Shown here: positions 50,624-63,275 of the stretch, piece by piece | Position numbering within the stretch: position 1 is the first letter of the stretch | Layout: each line of letters opens with the position of its first letter | Assembly (NCBI GenBank): GCA_029449235.1 | Contig: JANATG010000002.1 | Coordinates: 3,410,001 to 3,474,000, forward strand | Direction of reading: 5' to 3' | Length of the DNA: 64,000 nucleotides | Origin: Linnemannia schmuckeri | Lineage: Eukaryota; Mortierellomycota; Mortierellomycetes; Mortierellales; Mortierellaceae | Notes under the pieces: generated by a model | Seen by the model: the letters and a program-made list of their open reading frames with translations, nothing else | Database searches by the model: none | What the model was told of the DNA's origin: nothing | Program-made: the position numbers and the translations under genes

Positions 50624-51005
50624 AAACAACAATCTAGATTTCTCCTGTCATTTTCCTTTATTTTTCAAATACATTTTCTTTGTACACAACATCCACAATT
50701 ATTCGAAAATTCTCAGGCACCAATCTGAATCGACTTTGACGCAGAGGCCACGATCGAGGTTGACTGAGCGTCGAAAATCTGCTTTAAAATAAGGGAAAAA
50801 ATGAACATTGTCCGTGTCATTATCTGTTCAAACCAAGAAGCGCACTGAATACTAATAGCAGAGGCAGATCAAAAGAAGCAACGAGGTATTTCGAACGGGG
50901 ACGAAAATGGACACAAAATAAAATTGTTGGAAGTTTTTTATGTGGGGCAGAAGAAGAACAATCAGGACAGACTATCAACACATAAAAACAGGGCACAAAA
51001 CCCAT
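50624..51005. other. Convergent 3' ends
   Basis: 382 bp between the stops of OPI3 (+) and the eS6 gene (-). AT-rich, includes TTTATTTTTCAAATAC at about 50657; likely overlapping 3' UTRs. No gene seen. Confidence 0.5.
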
Positions 51006-53062
51006 TTAAGCCTTGTGGAGGGAAGAAGCGCGACGCTTCTTGATCTCGGAGCGCTTCTCGGCGGCCTCCTTGACACGCTTGGCGAGGAGAGCCTTGTACT
51101 CGACCTCGGCCTCCTTGGCGTTCTCGGCACGGCGCTTCTTCAAGTTCAAGATGTGGCGCTTGCGCTGGAGGACGACGGGGGTGACAAGACGCTGGATCTT
51201 GGGAGCCTTGGTGTAGGGCTTCTTCTCGGCGTTCTTAGGCTGGACCTCGCGGCGGATAACGAACTTGCGGACATCATCCTCCTTGGTCAAGTTCTGTTTT
51301 ACATTTAAAAATTGTTGAAAGAGACTAGGTGGTTAATAAGCCGTGCCATTTGAGTCATGATCAAGATGCGGGGTGAAAGGGTCACCGATTGTTGTTGAGT
51401 CCATTCGCTGAAGACATGCGCGTAACTTAAGATTGTCCAGATGAGCAAGCGCAGAAGCAAGTAGAGCAAGGCGAAATGCACAACAGATCCAGATGTTCTT
51501 GATCTCCACCTGTCCAATGATCCCAAATATTGCTCTTGTGATCGCCCGTTTCTCCAGTGTAAATGCGAGTGTTACGTACGAAGAACTTGCGGATGTTGTT
51601 GGCACGCTTGGGTCCGAGGCGCTTGGGGACGGTGGTGTCAGTAAGACCGGGAAGGTCCTGCTCACCCTGCTTGACGATGGTGACCGAGAGGACCGACATG
51701 TCGGAGCCGACGATGCATCCGCGGACGGACTTGCGCTTGCGCTCACCGGTGCGGCGGGGGCGGTAGCACGAGTGACCCTTGGACAACAAGAGGCGGACAC
51801 GGGAGGGAAGGAGGACTCCCTGCTTCATAGGGAAACCCTGCTTGTCGTTACCTCCGGTGATGCGGAAGACGTAACCCTTGAACTCGTCACCGAGAGAGTC
51901 GACGGCAACCTCAGCGGAGATGCGCTTGTCGTAAAAGATGCGGCTATTTTCAGTTGAGGGAAGCGTGATATGTAAAAAGTTAGTTGTCTGCCTTTAAACG
52001 CAATGAATGTGTTGCCTTTGGCTTTGGGAAAGTGTAGTTGTGTCTAATACACGGTTTCCTCTCCCCTGTGCGTTGCGACCTTTTTTTGTCGATCATAATG
52101 CCGCGCCACCAGCTTCTCTGTTTCATTTGCGTGTGTATCGAGTTGAACGATCGTTGAACGAGGAAGGCTGCATAGTCGAGGGAAGGTATCTGAACAACCA
52201 ATTGGTGTACTGGAATTGAAGCAGTTGATCCCTGCTGACCGTTATCACACACACTACTGACAACTTCTTGCTAGTATGCTCTCCTCCTGTCGTTTCCGAA
52301 GCTGTATGTGTTCCCGCTGAGAAAAAAAAACTGCTGTGTTGGATCCTGATCCCCTCGCTGTCAAGATCACTTACGTCTTGCGCTCATCATCGAAATCGAT
52401 GGTCTTCTGGCAGCCAGTGGCTGGGTTGGCAATGTTCAACTGTTGACAGCAAAAAAGGAAAAGATGCGAAAAAGATCCATCAGTACAGGATTCTGACAGA
52501 TAACAGTAGGTGGTGTAGTTGGGTGCCGAGTTGAGATGGGTAGTTGCTGAAAAGTCCCGAGGTGCTATTGATATAACTCGTGCCGCTCTAGTGGTAGTAG
52601 GTTTGATGATGATCCTCCCGTAGATGTCCTGCAGAGATTTGTTTTGTCCTCAGAGCCGTCGGGATGTAAGTGCCGCCATTGCGGTTGTCCGTTTTGACCA
52701 GGTTTCTGGTTCTCCCTCCATCGCTGGTGGTTTTGACAATGGTCTCCTTGCTCGTCAGTTCAATTTTGACAATAGTTCCGACTTGCAATACCGTCGAGTC
52801 CACCCATCCGATCCTCTCATGGTCCCTCAAAGTTGTCGGTCAGAGTAGTGCTGTAAGTGTCGATTTTTTTCGGGCGGGAATTTTTTTGAGGTGTTGGATA
52901 TGAGGATGGCGGGAGTTGTGAGGATGGAGATGTCGGTGATGGTGGGATGTCTGGTTGGATGTGTTGTCGTGTCGAGTTTGTCGGATGGATGTTTTCCCTA
53001 TGTTTCCATCGATCGATATCGATCTACGGCTGATTTTTTGCTGCCGAGTCTCGCACCTTCAT
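51006..53062 (-). CDS. RPS6: 40S ribosomal protein eS6
   Basis: Four exons: 53062-53057 (ATG AAG only), 52439-52375, 51943-51580, 51293-51006; 240 aa, as in the family. A structural protein of the small subunit and the classic TOR/S6-kinase target. Conserved: NIANPATGCQKTIDFDDER, RISAEV...GDEFKGYVFRITGGNDKQGFPMKQG, RVRLLLSKGHSCYRPRRTGERKRKSVRGCIV, PGLTDTTVPKRLGPKRANNIRKFF, and a basic tail with RRASSLHKA, whose serines are the kinase sites. The 2-codon first exon is inferred: the family starts MKLN and exon 2 starts at LN, and ATGAAG followed by GT occurs at 53062-53057. That gives a 617-bp first intron, common in ribosomal protein genes. The other exons are firm. Confidence 0.92.
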
Positions 53063-53416
53063 TTTGTAAGGCCAGTCAAAAAAGGAAGAGCAACATGTTG
53101 TTCAAGGACAACTAACATATAATCTTGGCTAAAAGTTAAGGGGCGTACCATCACTTGTTCACATTCTTGTTTGACTTCTGTGCAACATGCTTGTTAGCGT
53201 GTCGTTCATTCCTACACCACTGGTTCCATCCTTCGTTCTTTCTTGTCCATATCGCTCACTCACACTTCATCTTGCGAATCAAACTCGATTGCAGAACCAT
53301 GTCGCTGTCATCAAAAGAGAAAACGCTCAACCATTTGTATAAGGCTGATAGAGTAGGCTTTGAGTAATCAGATGAATGTTTATTGAATGTATGGGCGAAG
53401 CACACCTCTGACAGTT
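53063..53416. other. Intergenic, eS6 promoter side
   Basis: 354 bp upstream of eS6 and downstream of the monooxygenase, both on the minus strand. No gene seen. Confidence 0.45.
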
Positions 53417-55559
53417 TTAGTGCTTGCCATGAGCATCAACTCCAAAGACCTTGTGCTCCTTCTGGGGCAGAGCATGGACACGCCCACGACTCTCGACATG
53501 TGGCAAGAAGATCGCCTGAGGACGATCCGCCAATGTCTTTGAATCACAGAAATGTTGATATACCTTTGACATGTACCGCACATAGAACTTTCTCATCAGT
53601 GACTCTGTCCATGTCTGTAAAATAGTGTGAAGTGTGAAGAGAGTGTTAGTTTTTTTTTTTGAAAGATTGGACGTATAAAAGCAATCACTTGCTGCAAAGG
53701 TCTTTTCTTTTTACCTGTCCGCTGAGTATGCGATCGACTTTGCGGTTCATCAATATCTGTGCCTTGACATGCGGGTATCGATCTGCTTGAAAGTCCTTGA
53801 ACAGCTCAACCAAATTCTCTGCAGAGGCCGACGGCAAATCATGAAACAGGTTAGCCAAAATCACTGCATCTTCAATCGCGTTTGTCGCTCCTTGGTGGGC
53901 AGCATTCGGGAACATGCGATGACACGCGTCGCCGATCAAGAGAGTCCGTCCATGGTGCCATGTCTCGAACAGCGTCTCTTCCGAAATGGCTCGAGCCATT
54001 TGATCCTTGGGTGTCGCATCCATCAGATCTCCAAGCTTGCCACCCATGGGTAACTGGAAGGTTCGGCATTCATCCGAGACAAGGAGGGAGTGAGCGATTG
54101 TGTTAGATTCTTCAGCTTCCCAGCCTAGAGTTGCTGCTGTAGTGAACTGGCTGCTATCGGCGGAGGAGACGGAGAGTCGGGAGAGGGATGAGGGTTTGGG
54201 TGAGGGAGATTTTGATGGGAAGGAGCTTGCAGCACAACGGGCGCGTTGTTCCCGAAGCGTGTTATCGCCAATCTCCATGTTTACCGACCAGCAGATCCGA
54301 TCTCCAGGCACCGTAAAATAGCTCCACTGATAACAGTTAGACACATTGCGTAAAGAATTCATGGTCAGTATTTTTCATTCCTCTTAGCAAACGCAGTACT
54401 TGAGGACAAACAACAAAGAGACTGTCCTTACAGAATGAGGCAGAGTGCTGCCAACGACAGCCTCGCACCGACTGTCTTCTTCCAATAGTACACTAAACTT
54501 TTCAACGTCCAACGCACGCGTAACACCCACCAGATGGATATGCCCACCCTTCAACGCCTCACCCTCGGCCTCCGCGGTTGCCGTCTCAGCTCCACCATCA
54601 TCAAGAAGAGCAGCAGCATTGGCGATCGTGACCGCAGCAACATCTGCCGCCACAGCCACTGCATCCTGTCTTGGCAAGATGCCCTTCTTGGCAACCTGCT
54701 TGTACAACAGCTCTCTGATTTTTGAAAATGCTCCATCGGCTCCGATGAGAACATCTCCTTGGTAGGTCGTATCGTCGGCGCAGCGGATGACGACTTCATC
54801 CTTGTTGGCTGTGAAAGAGACGATCCGTTTTGAGAAGTGGATCTTATGAGGAGGGATTTGGGAGACGAGTAGCTGTAGAAGATCTGATCTTGTTGAAACC
54901 AGCGAGTCATATCCCGTCCTTGAAAGGTAAAGAAATAAGAAAAGGAAAGTGGCGGTTGAGAGGAAAAATAAAGAGCAACGCAAGATATGAGTATTGTTGT
55001 TAGTTGTTGGTTCGCCGTTCGTACCAATCGCGTGTACGTTGCTTTTAGGCAAAGATTCTTTTTCCCTTGTCCTCTCATTTTATGCAAAAAAAAAAAAAAA
55101 ATCAGAAGAAACCAGAACAAACAACTTACTGCTCTTGATGGTCCGCAAGGTCAATCTCTCCTATCCGCTTCATATTCTCTTCAACCAAGTGCATCGTCTT
55201 GATGGGCTTCGCAATCTCTTGAAGACGACGAAGTAGACCCAACTGCTCAAACAGCGGCATCACAGTTGGTCCGATCAAAATAGCGCTTCCTGGAAAAAAA
55301 AATGGTTGCACAGACGACAAGGTATTTCGACCGATTAGTAACTGCAAAGGAATTTCATGACATGATGCCTATTCACCGAGAGCCCCGGCATTGTCAAATG
55401 TTGGTGGAAACGAACAGAGTAGGCGACTGTACCGAGGGGCGAGACGGAGGAAAAGGATTCAAAGAGCTCAAAGTCAATCTTGGCACGCTCCAGTAACATG
55501 GCGAGGGTGACACCTCCGAGTCCTGCTCCTGCAATGAGAATCTTGAATGGAGGAGCCAT
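53417..55559 (-). CDS. FAD-dependent monooxygenase (salicylate hydroxylase-like)
   Basis: Five exons: 55559-55433, 55289-55130, 54918-54432, 54326-53715, 53614-53417; phases fit, 527 aa. A group A flavin hydroxylase that uses NAD(P)H and O2 on an aromatic or similar substrate. Evidence: MAPPFKILIAGAGLGGVTLAM (GxGxxG, FAD ADP part), DVLIGADGAFSKIRE (the DG motif for FAD and NAD(P)H), and TLLIGDACHRMFPNAAHQGATNAIEDA (the GD motif that binds the ribityl chain). An Ala-rich insert at about 175-215 and another around 290-330 are low-complexity. No membrane anchor or signal peptide. Substrate cannot be read from sequence, and no biosynthetic cluster surrounds it. Confidence 0.87.
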
Positions 55560-56209
55560 GAGTTTTGTTTTGGTGAATGTCTAAAAAAAAAAAAAAATAA
55601 AAATAAAAAGTAAAAGAGAATATATGAATGAGGAAGTAAAGGGTATGTGAAGAAGAAAGAGAAGACGGAGAAAAGGAAAAAGAAACGGAATTGAAGAAAA
55701 GAAAGGAAAGCAAGAGAACCAGAAAAAAAGGACGATGACCCTGCTGGCATTTTTTAAGACAGCGGAGGAGCGGAGCAAGAAGGCGAAGAGGGTCATGGCC
55801 TGGCTCGCTGTATATTTGCGTGTGCCTGAGGGATTTTTTTTAGACAGTGAAAAACTTAAAACATCACAGCTGGGCTGAGAAATTGACGTCGATGGTATCA
55901 ACAACAGGCAACAGCATACTGACTGTGCACGTCTTCGGTATACACGCTTTTATTCCTTCTTTTGGCTGTGCCTTGTCCAGCCTCATCCCTTACAGCAACA
56001 CAAACAAACACCCTATTTTCTTGGCAGTAGAGGACACATACCATGTGGCAACACCAAGTAAGACGAGTTTAAAGCCTCTCTAGATGTGGCAACTACTGTA
56101 GTCACCAATGTTTTCATGCAAGAGAATGTGTATGAGGAAACATATATACTCTATTCAAAGTGAATGTGGTTTGATCTACAAGAAGCACTAGAAAAACTAC
56201 AACGTGTCC
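55560..56209. other. Intergenic
   Basis: 650 bp between two minus-strand genes. A-rich and purine-rich near 55580-55740 (the leader of the monooxygenase); the remainder shows nothing recognisable. Confidence 0.5.
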
Positions 56210-57832
56210 TTAGAAGTGAGCGGGCTGGTCGGCAAAAGGCGAGTTGTTACCACCATTGGAGGCAGCAGCTGCAACGCGCTCCATATTGGTGACCTTAGCG
56301 CACGCATCCCAATCAAGCCACGTCGTACAGTTGGGACAGCGCACTGCATTCAATGGGATGCTCTTCAAACAATAATCACACTTCTTCTCTGTCACCTCTT
56401 TCTTGGAACTCCTGCTAATCTCGTACACTATCATGGCAAAAGGAAGGGAGGAGGGTGATTCATAATGAGTAAAGTACTGGACAAAAAGTATGACCTAATG
56501 GTTAATGTTTGGTTCGACGGTTGGGGGTTGCATATTTTTGTGCGTCTTACCTTTGACAAAAATGAAGACACATCCGGAAATGATGAAAAAGTTGATGACC
56601 GTCTGCACAAAGTTGCCCCAGTTCCATGTCACTGCCATATGCTCTTTTGCAAATGCCCTCGTTGGCAACTTTTTTTTTTTTTGAGAGAAAGAAAAGAAAC
56701 ATGCAAGTCGTTAGATATCACCTTCGTTTGAAAAGCTGTTACGTGGCGCAAAAATAACGAATAGAAGCATAATGAAAGAAGTTATATTTGCTTACAGAAG
56801 TGTCAGCAGGTTCGAGAGGGTTACGACGGAGGACAACAAAGTTCTCCTCGAGGTTCTTTCCTAAAGCGATGGCAATCAAAGGCGTAATTATATCCGTCAC
56901 CAAACTAGTGACAATCTACACGTGTAAATTGAAAAAAGTAGAATAAGAAAGTGAGTTGCATTAACATCTCTTTCGCTTGTCTTATGTTGGTTGCTCTTCA
57001 CGAAAGAGACATTGACGAGGGTAGCTTACAGCAGTGAAGGCCGCACCTATTATTATCCCAAAACGCAAGGAAAAAAAAAAAGATATACAAAAAAGACGAG
57101 TGTCAGACACTACATCTAAAACTTCAACCGAGCGGCAATCAAACCCACCTGCGCCCCTCTAATTCAGAGTTCCGATGGAACGTCCGTCTCAACTCGCCAT
57201 TCAGGGACACGACGCAAAAATTTCAGGAACGCCCTTTGGAATTATATGCATTAACGAAATCTTCTAAACGACAATAGCCCACATAATCACATACCGACGA
57301 CGACAGCAACAGCAAGGTCAATGACATTGCCGCGATCCATGAACTTGCGGTAATCAGCAAAGAATGAAGCTCCCTGCTTCATACCAGGCGCCTTTACCAG
57401 TTTGTCGCCCACTTGACCCACTCCCTTCTCAACTATCGTATCAAAGCAAAACAAGGCATGATTGTGTGAGAGATTAGAGTTGACATTGAGGCCTTCCTTC
57501 CCAGATACACAGCTTTCAGAAGAGGGTTATAAACAGCATCATGTTGAAACAGTGCACACATAAGTACCGTTGGAGATGCCTCCTCGAACAGCCTGAGCGC
57601 CGTGTGTGATCCCAGACCGGGCTTCAGTGATCACATTCCTCTTCTTGGATTTTCCTGCCGAGTCCATTCCTCCTGCGGTCCCGTTCAGGTCAGAATGCTC
57701 ATCTTGACCGCCATTGCTGCTGCACTGCTGGTTATTATGTTGGTTCTGCAAGGGGTGGTAATCGTCCTGCTTCCGGGAGGTGTATGCCGACGATGGCTGT
57801 TGAGGGTTGCTGTTGTTGTTGTAGTTGCTCAT
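56210..57832 (-). CDS. MscL-type mechanosensitive channel with C-terminal zinc ribbon
   Basis: Six exons: 57832-57568, 57432-57295, 57046-57030 (17 nt), 56915-56796, 56668-56551, 56427-56210; 291 aa. A start at 57883 would add 17 residues. MscL forms a pore that opens on membrane tension and releases solutes. Core: FADYRKFMDRGNVIDLAVAVVVGAAF plus TAIVTSLVTDIITPLIA (N-helix and TM1), TWNWGNFVQTVINFFIISGCVFIFVK (TM2), then a CDYC...CPNC ribbon near the end. The same kind of tail occurs in many bacterial MscL proteins. The N-terminal 100 residues are Asn/Gln/Ser-rich and fungal in character. The bacterial-type core is a candidate ancient transfer, now with six exons. Location (plasma membrane or organelle) unknown. 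Confidence 0.85.
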
Positions 57833-58386
57833 AGCTTGGTTCAGGGGTGCGGAGGAACGAAAACGAGAGATGAAGGCGAGCAAAAAAAAAAAGGATGAAG
57901 GAATGGGAGGTAAGGAATGAGTGAAAAGTGAAAGGTAAGAAACAAAAAAGGTGGGAAAGAGAGAAAGAAGGAAGAGAGAGATTAAACCTTCCCTCCACTT
58001 TCCCTCCTTTTTGCTTTTCAGGTCTCAACCACAAACACTTGCCCTCCTCCACTGTACGGCTCAATCAAGAGGATAGCAATAGCAATTTGGGCGTTTTGAA
58101 CCTTAACCCCATTTAGGGACAATCGATGGCTTCAGACCTTACTTCCCATTGGCGCATGTGGGACAAACGGGTGGGTGGACAGTTTGTCCTCTCGCTCTGC
58201 CCTTCTTCAATAAATGAGGCGTAATATGAGCACGTTTGTAAGTTTGTGGAGCAACTAGCGTGAAAGTAATAAAGGAATATCTTTGTTCATAATAGTTTAA
58301 TAAGTAAATAGTAAATGGTATAGATAGTGGGAATAGGGGAAATAGTTCATCAATTCATACTCGGCTGCGTTTCAAGAACGTGCGTT
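57833..58386. other. Intergenic
   Basis: 554 bp between two minus-strand genes: purine-rich leader of the channel gene (57885-57990), then sequence that must contain the 3' end of the ABC transporter transcript. No gene seen. Confidence 0.5.
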
Positions 58387-61300
58387 TTACTTGGTGTTGG
58401 TGTTGTTCTCGGCTTCCTCTTTAGCGAGCTTCTCGGCCTCTTCTTGCTCTTGAAGACTGACAAAGACCTCCTCCAGGGTTGTCAACGAAAGACCGACACT
58501 CTTGACACCCAACCGGTTGGCCGCAATCTCACTGTCCAGATGAGCAAACAGATCAGGGAGGGCCGCCTTCTTGGCCTGGATGTACTCCTGAGCACTCCGT
58601 CCATTTCGCTGCTCAACCGTGCCAGTCGTGGGCAAGACATACGTGATATCGGTCGCAGTGTTGACATCGACCGTCGCGTCAGGGAAGTGCTGCTGGACAA
58701 TCGCCGTCGTGCGCTCCTCATCAAACAAGATCGTGTTGACTTCATGTCGTCCGTCGTCCAAGTAACTCGTTGCCTGGATTTCGTTGTTGTTGTTGTAGTA
58801 GTGTTGCTTCTGCTGGGCGGCGACGTGGTGCTGATCTGCCAACATGACACGACGCTTCTCGAGACTCAGTCGGTATCCCAATCCAAAGCGGTTTTTCAGG
58901 AATAGGGAGCTGCCCATGGTCTGTAACTGGCCGTCCGACAAGATTGCAATACGGTCACCCAGCGCATCGGCCTCCTCCATCGAATGCGTCGTTAACAGGA
59001 TGGCACGTCCAGCCTTCGAATCCTGCATCAGCTGCCAGACTTGCTTGCGAGTAAAGACATCCATACCGGTAGTGGGCTCATCGAGCAAGACAACCTTAGG
59101 GTCACCGAGGAAGGCAAGGGCGACGGAGAGCTTGCGCTTCATTCCTCCTGAAAACGTAGCTACGCGCTCGTGCTTCTTCTCCTTGAGGTAGACATCCTCC
59201 AAAAGGTGATCGAGGTACTCGTCCAACAACTGCTGAGATGTCTGAGGGCCGCGCGAAGAGCTGTCAGCAGAACCAGCATTGGTACGACCCAGGACCTTGA
59301 CACCTTTGATGGTCGCGTAGAGCTGAACAGTTTCCCAGGCAGAAAGAGTTTCGAAGAGGACGTCGTGCTGAGGACAGACACCCATCTGCTTCTGAACCTC
59401 AGTCAATGTGCGCATGTCGACCTTGCGGCCACCAGCGGCATCGCTCCCAGGCATCAAATGTCCGTTAACGACGACAGACCCAGCAGAGGACTTGACCATA
59501 CCCATGATAATAGACAGAGAGGTGGTCTTTCCGGCGCCGTTATGACCAAGGAATCCGAGAATCTCGTTTTTGTGAACTTCTAAATCCAAACCTTTCACGA
59601 CCTCCTGGCGCTGAACACCTGAAAAGGGACCAGTCTTGCGCTCGGACCTTGGAGGGTAAAACAAACGAACAAGCAGGCCAAAGAGAGGGACGTTGTAGGC
59701 CCATCCAGGTCCAGTCGAGTATACCTTGCGGATACCCCTAGCAGAGATGATGCTGCGGTCCTCAACGGGGATGTGGGAGATATCGACCTGTTCAAACATG
59801 TCCGAATGCTCCTTGGCGTCAGATGCTCCAGCATGGGCGACAGTCTCGGTAGGGCGCTGGAGATTGTTAGGAAGGATCTCGGCGGCATTTTGATACTGTC
59901 CAAAGCCCCAGTAACTGGGACGCAAGAAAAAGTCAAAGGGCAGGGCATTTCCATATTCTCCAGGGAAGACAGCATCGAGGTACCAGGCAATGAAGGTGAA
60001 CAGAACGGCGTCAATAGCCAACATCCACAACGCCTTGCCACAGGGTCCAGAGGCCAAGTTGTCAAAGGTGACACCACCCAATGCGGCCTCGACGTCGGAG
60101 ATGTAGCTGATGGCACGACCGATGGCGACGGAGGGAAGCAAGAACAGGAGAGTCTCGGTGGTGGGGTCAATCATCTTGCCGCCTCCAAAGACAAGCGCCA
60201 TGCAGATACCAAAGGAGGCGACAGTCCAGATTAAGATCATGAACGAAGCGGTGTTGCTCTTCTTGGGGTCGGGGACCATGACGGAGGCAATAGTCCCAAA
60301 TGCTGTGCAGGAGAATGAGAATAGGACTAAGATCAACCAGACAATGAAGGCGTTGGAGCTGGTGAAGATCTTGCCGACAAAGAGGATCATGACCATCAGA
60401 GCGCACGTAGCCAAGTTCTGGATGCTATTACCGTGTACATCGTTCACGAATAATTACATTGTTAATAAATCTTCTACCTCGAATAGCTGATGCGTTAATT
60501 GAGAAACTACAACAAAGACGCGAAACTCCTCACCTCGCACAATACTTACTTTTGCATCAACCAGAGCGAGATCAGGTAAGGGTCCCTGTGCATACCCATC
60601 ATGGTCATGGCCATACGGATCTTCTTCTTCTTTTCTTCAGCAAGAACACTGAGAACGCCAATCCAGACCGCCTGGAAACAAAAGATAACATAGTAGGCGT
60701 TCAGTCCTTGATTGATGGACGAGCCCAGACCGACAAAGTTGGCATACGAGATGAATGTCCTGCCAACTCCTGAGTTCACAGTACCAGGGTCAGACTTTAA
60801 AGGAAGGGGCGATGATAATCCTGGCTTTCCATTGGCCTTGCGACGCAAGTTGATCGCTGCACGCTCCACATACGCCTAATGCAAATGAAGTTTCAAGACA
60901 GTTAGGAAACGTGTTCTTTTTCTTAGAGCGGAAATCCAATCGAGAGGAGACAGAGACTGGTGTTTTACCTGAGTGGTGGCGAAGCGGGAGTTGAGGTACT
61001 CAGATTTAGAGTAGGAGGTATGGTTGGCGAGGATGGTGTACTGATACAGATCAGCGGGAGATCCTCCAGCAGCGGAAGGGGTCGTCAGGTTGGTTGAAGG
61101 TCCGTAAAACACAACGCCAACGACGAAGTTCTTTGGAGAGGCATCGTATGCAGCTGTCATTTCAGCCTCGTTGGTGAAGAATTTGGGGACTACAGACTTT
61201 GGTTCAGAGGCGGTGAAGAATCCAGTGAGTTCTGTGATGATGGGGTCAGTTGCTGGGAGTCCAGTGTATCCAAAGTATGTACATGCTGTTGTCGAGACGC

Positions 61301-62016
61301 AGGTGTCATCGGAGAGGAAGGGTAATGCCTTGACCGACATGTCTAAATATTCGAGAAGATAAAAAGGTCAGTATGAATGAGGATATAATGGTATGAAAGT
61401 GAGTATCGGACGAGAGAAATGAGAGTAATGTTATTTAAACGTACGGTGTGCGGGACCCTTGGCGGAGAGATGAAGGAAGACCAGGACGAGCATCATCCAG
61501 ACAGGCTATGAGAGGTGAACATTAGAAGAAGACATGGTTATTTTCAACTGCAAAGATGTGAAGGAAAAGGGATCGAAAGGGAGGATAAAAAATTAAGCTA
61601 AGGCATGCGAATTGATCGATTGCTGTACCTGGAATACCGCATTGCTATTTTTACAAGGAAAACGAAGAGAAGTATTTGGTTAGACGACCCTTTGTCATAA
61701 ATAAAAAATGGCAATTAAAAAAGAAAGAGTATTGTGCATACATGGTCTGGGCAAGGTCACGGATGCGGATCTTGATGTTCTTGATGGTAAGGGCAACAAG
61801 CTGCTGCTTAGCGGTGGGAAGGGAGATGACATTGTAGCTAGCCTGGGCTGTCAGACGTGACACAGGGTCGGCCAGGTCTGTAGCCTTGTTATTGTCGTTG
61901 GTGTGAGACATAAGGGGCCGTTCCTGAGAGCGAAGTTCGTGGAGGGAATGGCTTTCCGAGACCGATGAACTGGTTGACAAGCGAGAGGCGGCCAGGTGGT
62001 GGGCACTCAAACTCAT
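58387..62016 (-). CDS. Half-size ABCA-type ABC transporter
   Basis: Six exons: 62016-61742, 61644-61629 (16 nt), 61505-61445, 61342-60969, 60875-60550, 60424-58387; all GT-AG with fitting phases, 1029 aa. ABCA proteins move lipids or sterols across membranes. A Ser-rich cytosolic start, first membrane span (VWMMLVLVFLHL), a long luminal loop with SDDTCVSTTACTYF and NxS/T sites, then a block of about six spans, and one nucleotide-binding domain: GHNGAGKTT (Walker A, about residue 650), CPQHDVLFETLS (Q-loop), ATFSGGMKRKLS (signature), VVLLDEPTTGMD (Walker B), TTHSMEEAD (H-loop). The tail has LTTLEEVFVSLQ, typical of the ABCA regulatory end. Half size, so it should dimerise. Confidence 0.92.
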
Positions 62017-63241
62017 GCAGGGAGGAAGGGTGAATGTGAATGTAAATGAGAGTGAGTGAGAGGGAAGAAAGTGGCGATGAGGAGAGGGAAGGGGAAGGTG
62101 AATGCACCGAGGAGGGTTGGCAGTCGAATGAGAAGAACAATAAAAAAAAAGCGACTAAGAGCGGAACAAAGGACGGGAGGAAGGTGAAGAAGAAGAAGAA
62201 AGAGAGGAGAGAGAAGAAAGAGAAGAAGAGGGAAAGGAGTGGAGGGATAGAAGAAGGGTTAACAGCACATAAGGGTTGGAGTAGGGATGTGAGACTGGAT
62301 TAAAAGGAACTCTAGTGAGAGAATTAACCTTTTTGTTGCTATGTTAAGAAGAGAAAAACTGAAAGATGGCTTGAGTGGGGGAATGGAAGATGAGGGATGC
62401 CATTTTATATCCAGCCACAGACGTACAACGGTGATGTATGCGCATATCTGTCCAGGGGGACAAGTCGAACAAGAAGGAGACGCACAGAGAGAGAGGGTTG
62501 CACGAAAGACACGCCGCACTTGCCTCTGTGTCTGGAGACATTGCTCGATGATGCTTGTTGATGTTCAATTGAAAAAATGTCAAGAAACAAGGTTGCTCTG
62601 GGGATCGACTTTCAACTGGTATCTAGAGCGATCGGGCTATCAATTCAATTCAAATGAACTGAATTGAAAAAATAAAATAAAAAAAATAACTAAATCAACG
62701 GTCGACTATTCCATAAAAAAAAAAGGAGAGTCCATGGTTACTTGGCTGAAAACAGAAAGTCAGTCGTGTTTGCTGTCTGTCATGGTATGTCAAGTCAGGA
62801 CGACATTCAAGGCCGACCGAAGGGAAAAAGGAAAACTTGACAATGGGATTCTCAGTCAAGTAGAGACCCACGACAAAGTAGCTCATTGGTACTGTAGCAG
62901 CATTACTTGTGCGCCGTGATTTTTTTCGATCCTTGGGCTGTAGCCCACAATTCCCTCTACCTCACTCGCCATTCTTGATAAGACGAACTCCTTTTCCACT
63001 AGTGTGCCACCCTTTAAAAGTATCCATCTCGAAAGAAAACGTCAGCAAACATCGCCCTTTTCATCTTTGCCACGCTTTTTTTTTCATTTCATTCTTTCTC
63101 GCCTTGATCGATTGTTACCAAGAGCTGGATGCCAAGGAAGTCGAAGCCAACAAATCCATGCTTAAATCCAGAGGCTGTAGGTTCGATCCAGACCTTTATT
63201 TGTCCTTCGTGTTTTTCCATATCGTTCACATCATTGTTCTC

Positions 63242-63275
<34 letters not shown>

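Noticed and set aside
58327..58905. 192-aa plus-strand frame over the ABCA 3' end
   Set aside because: Antisense of the ABCA nucleotide-binding end; no independent support.
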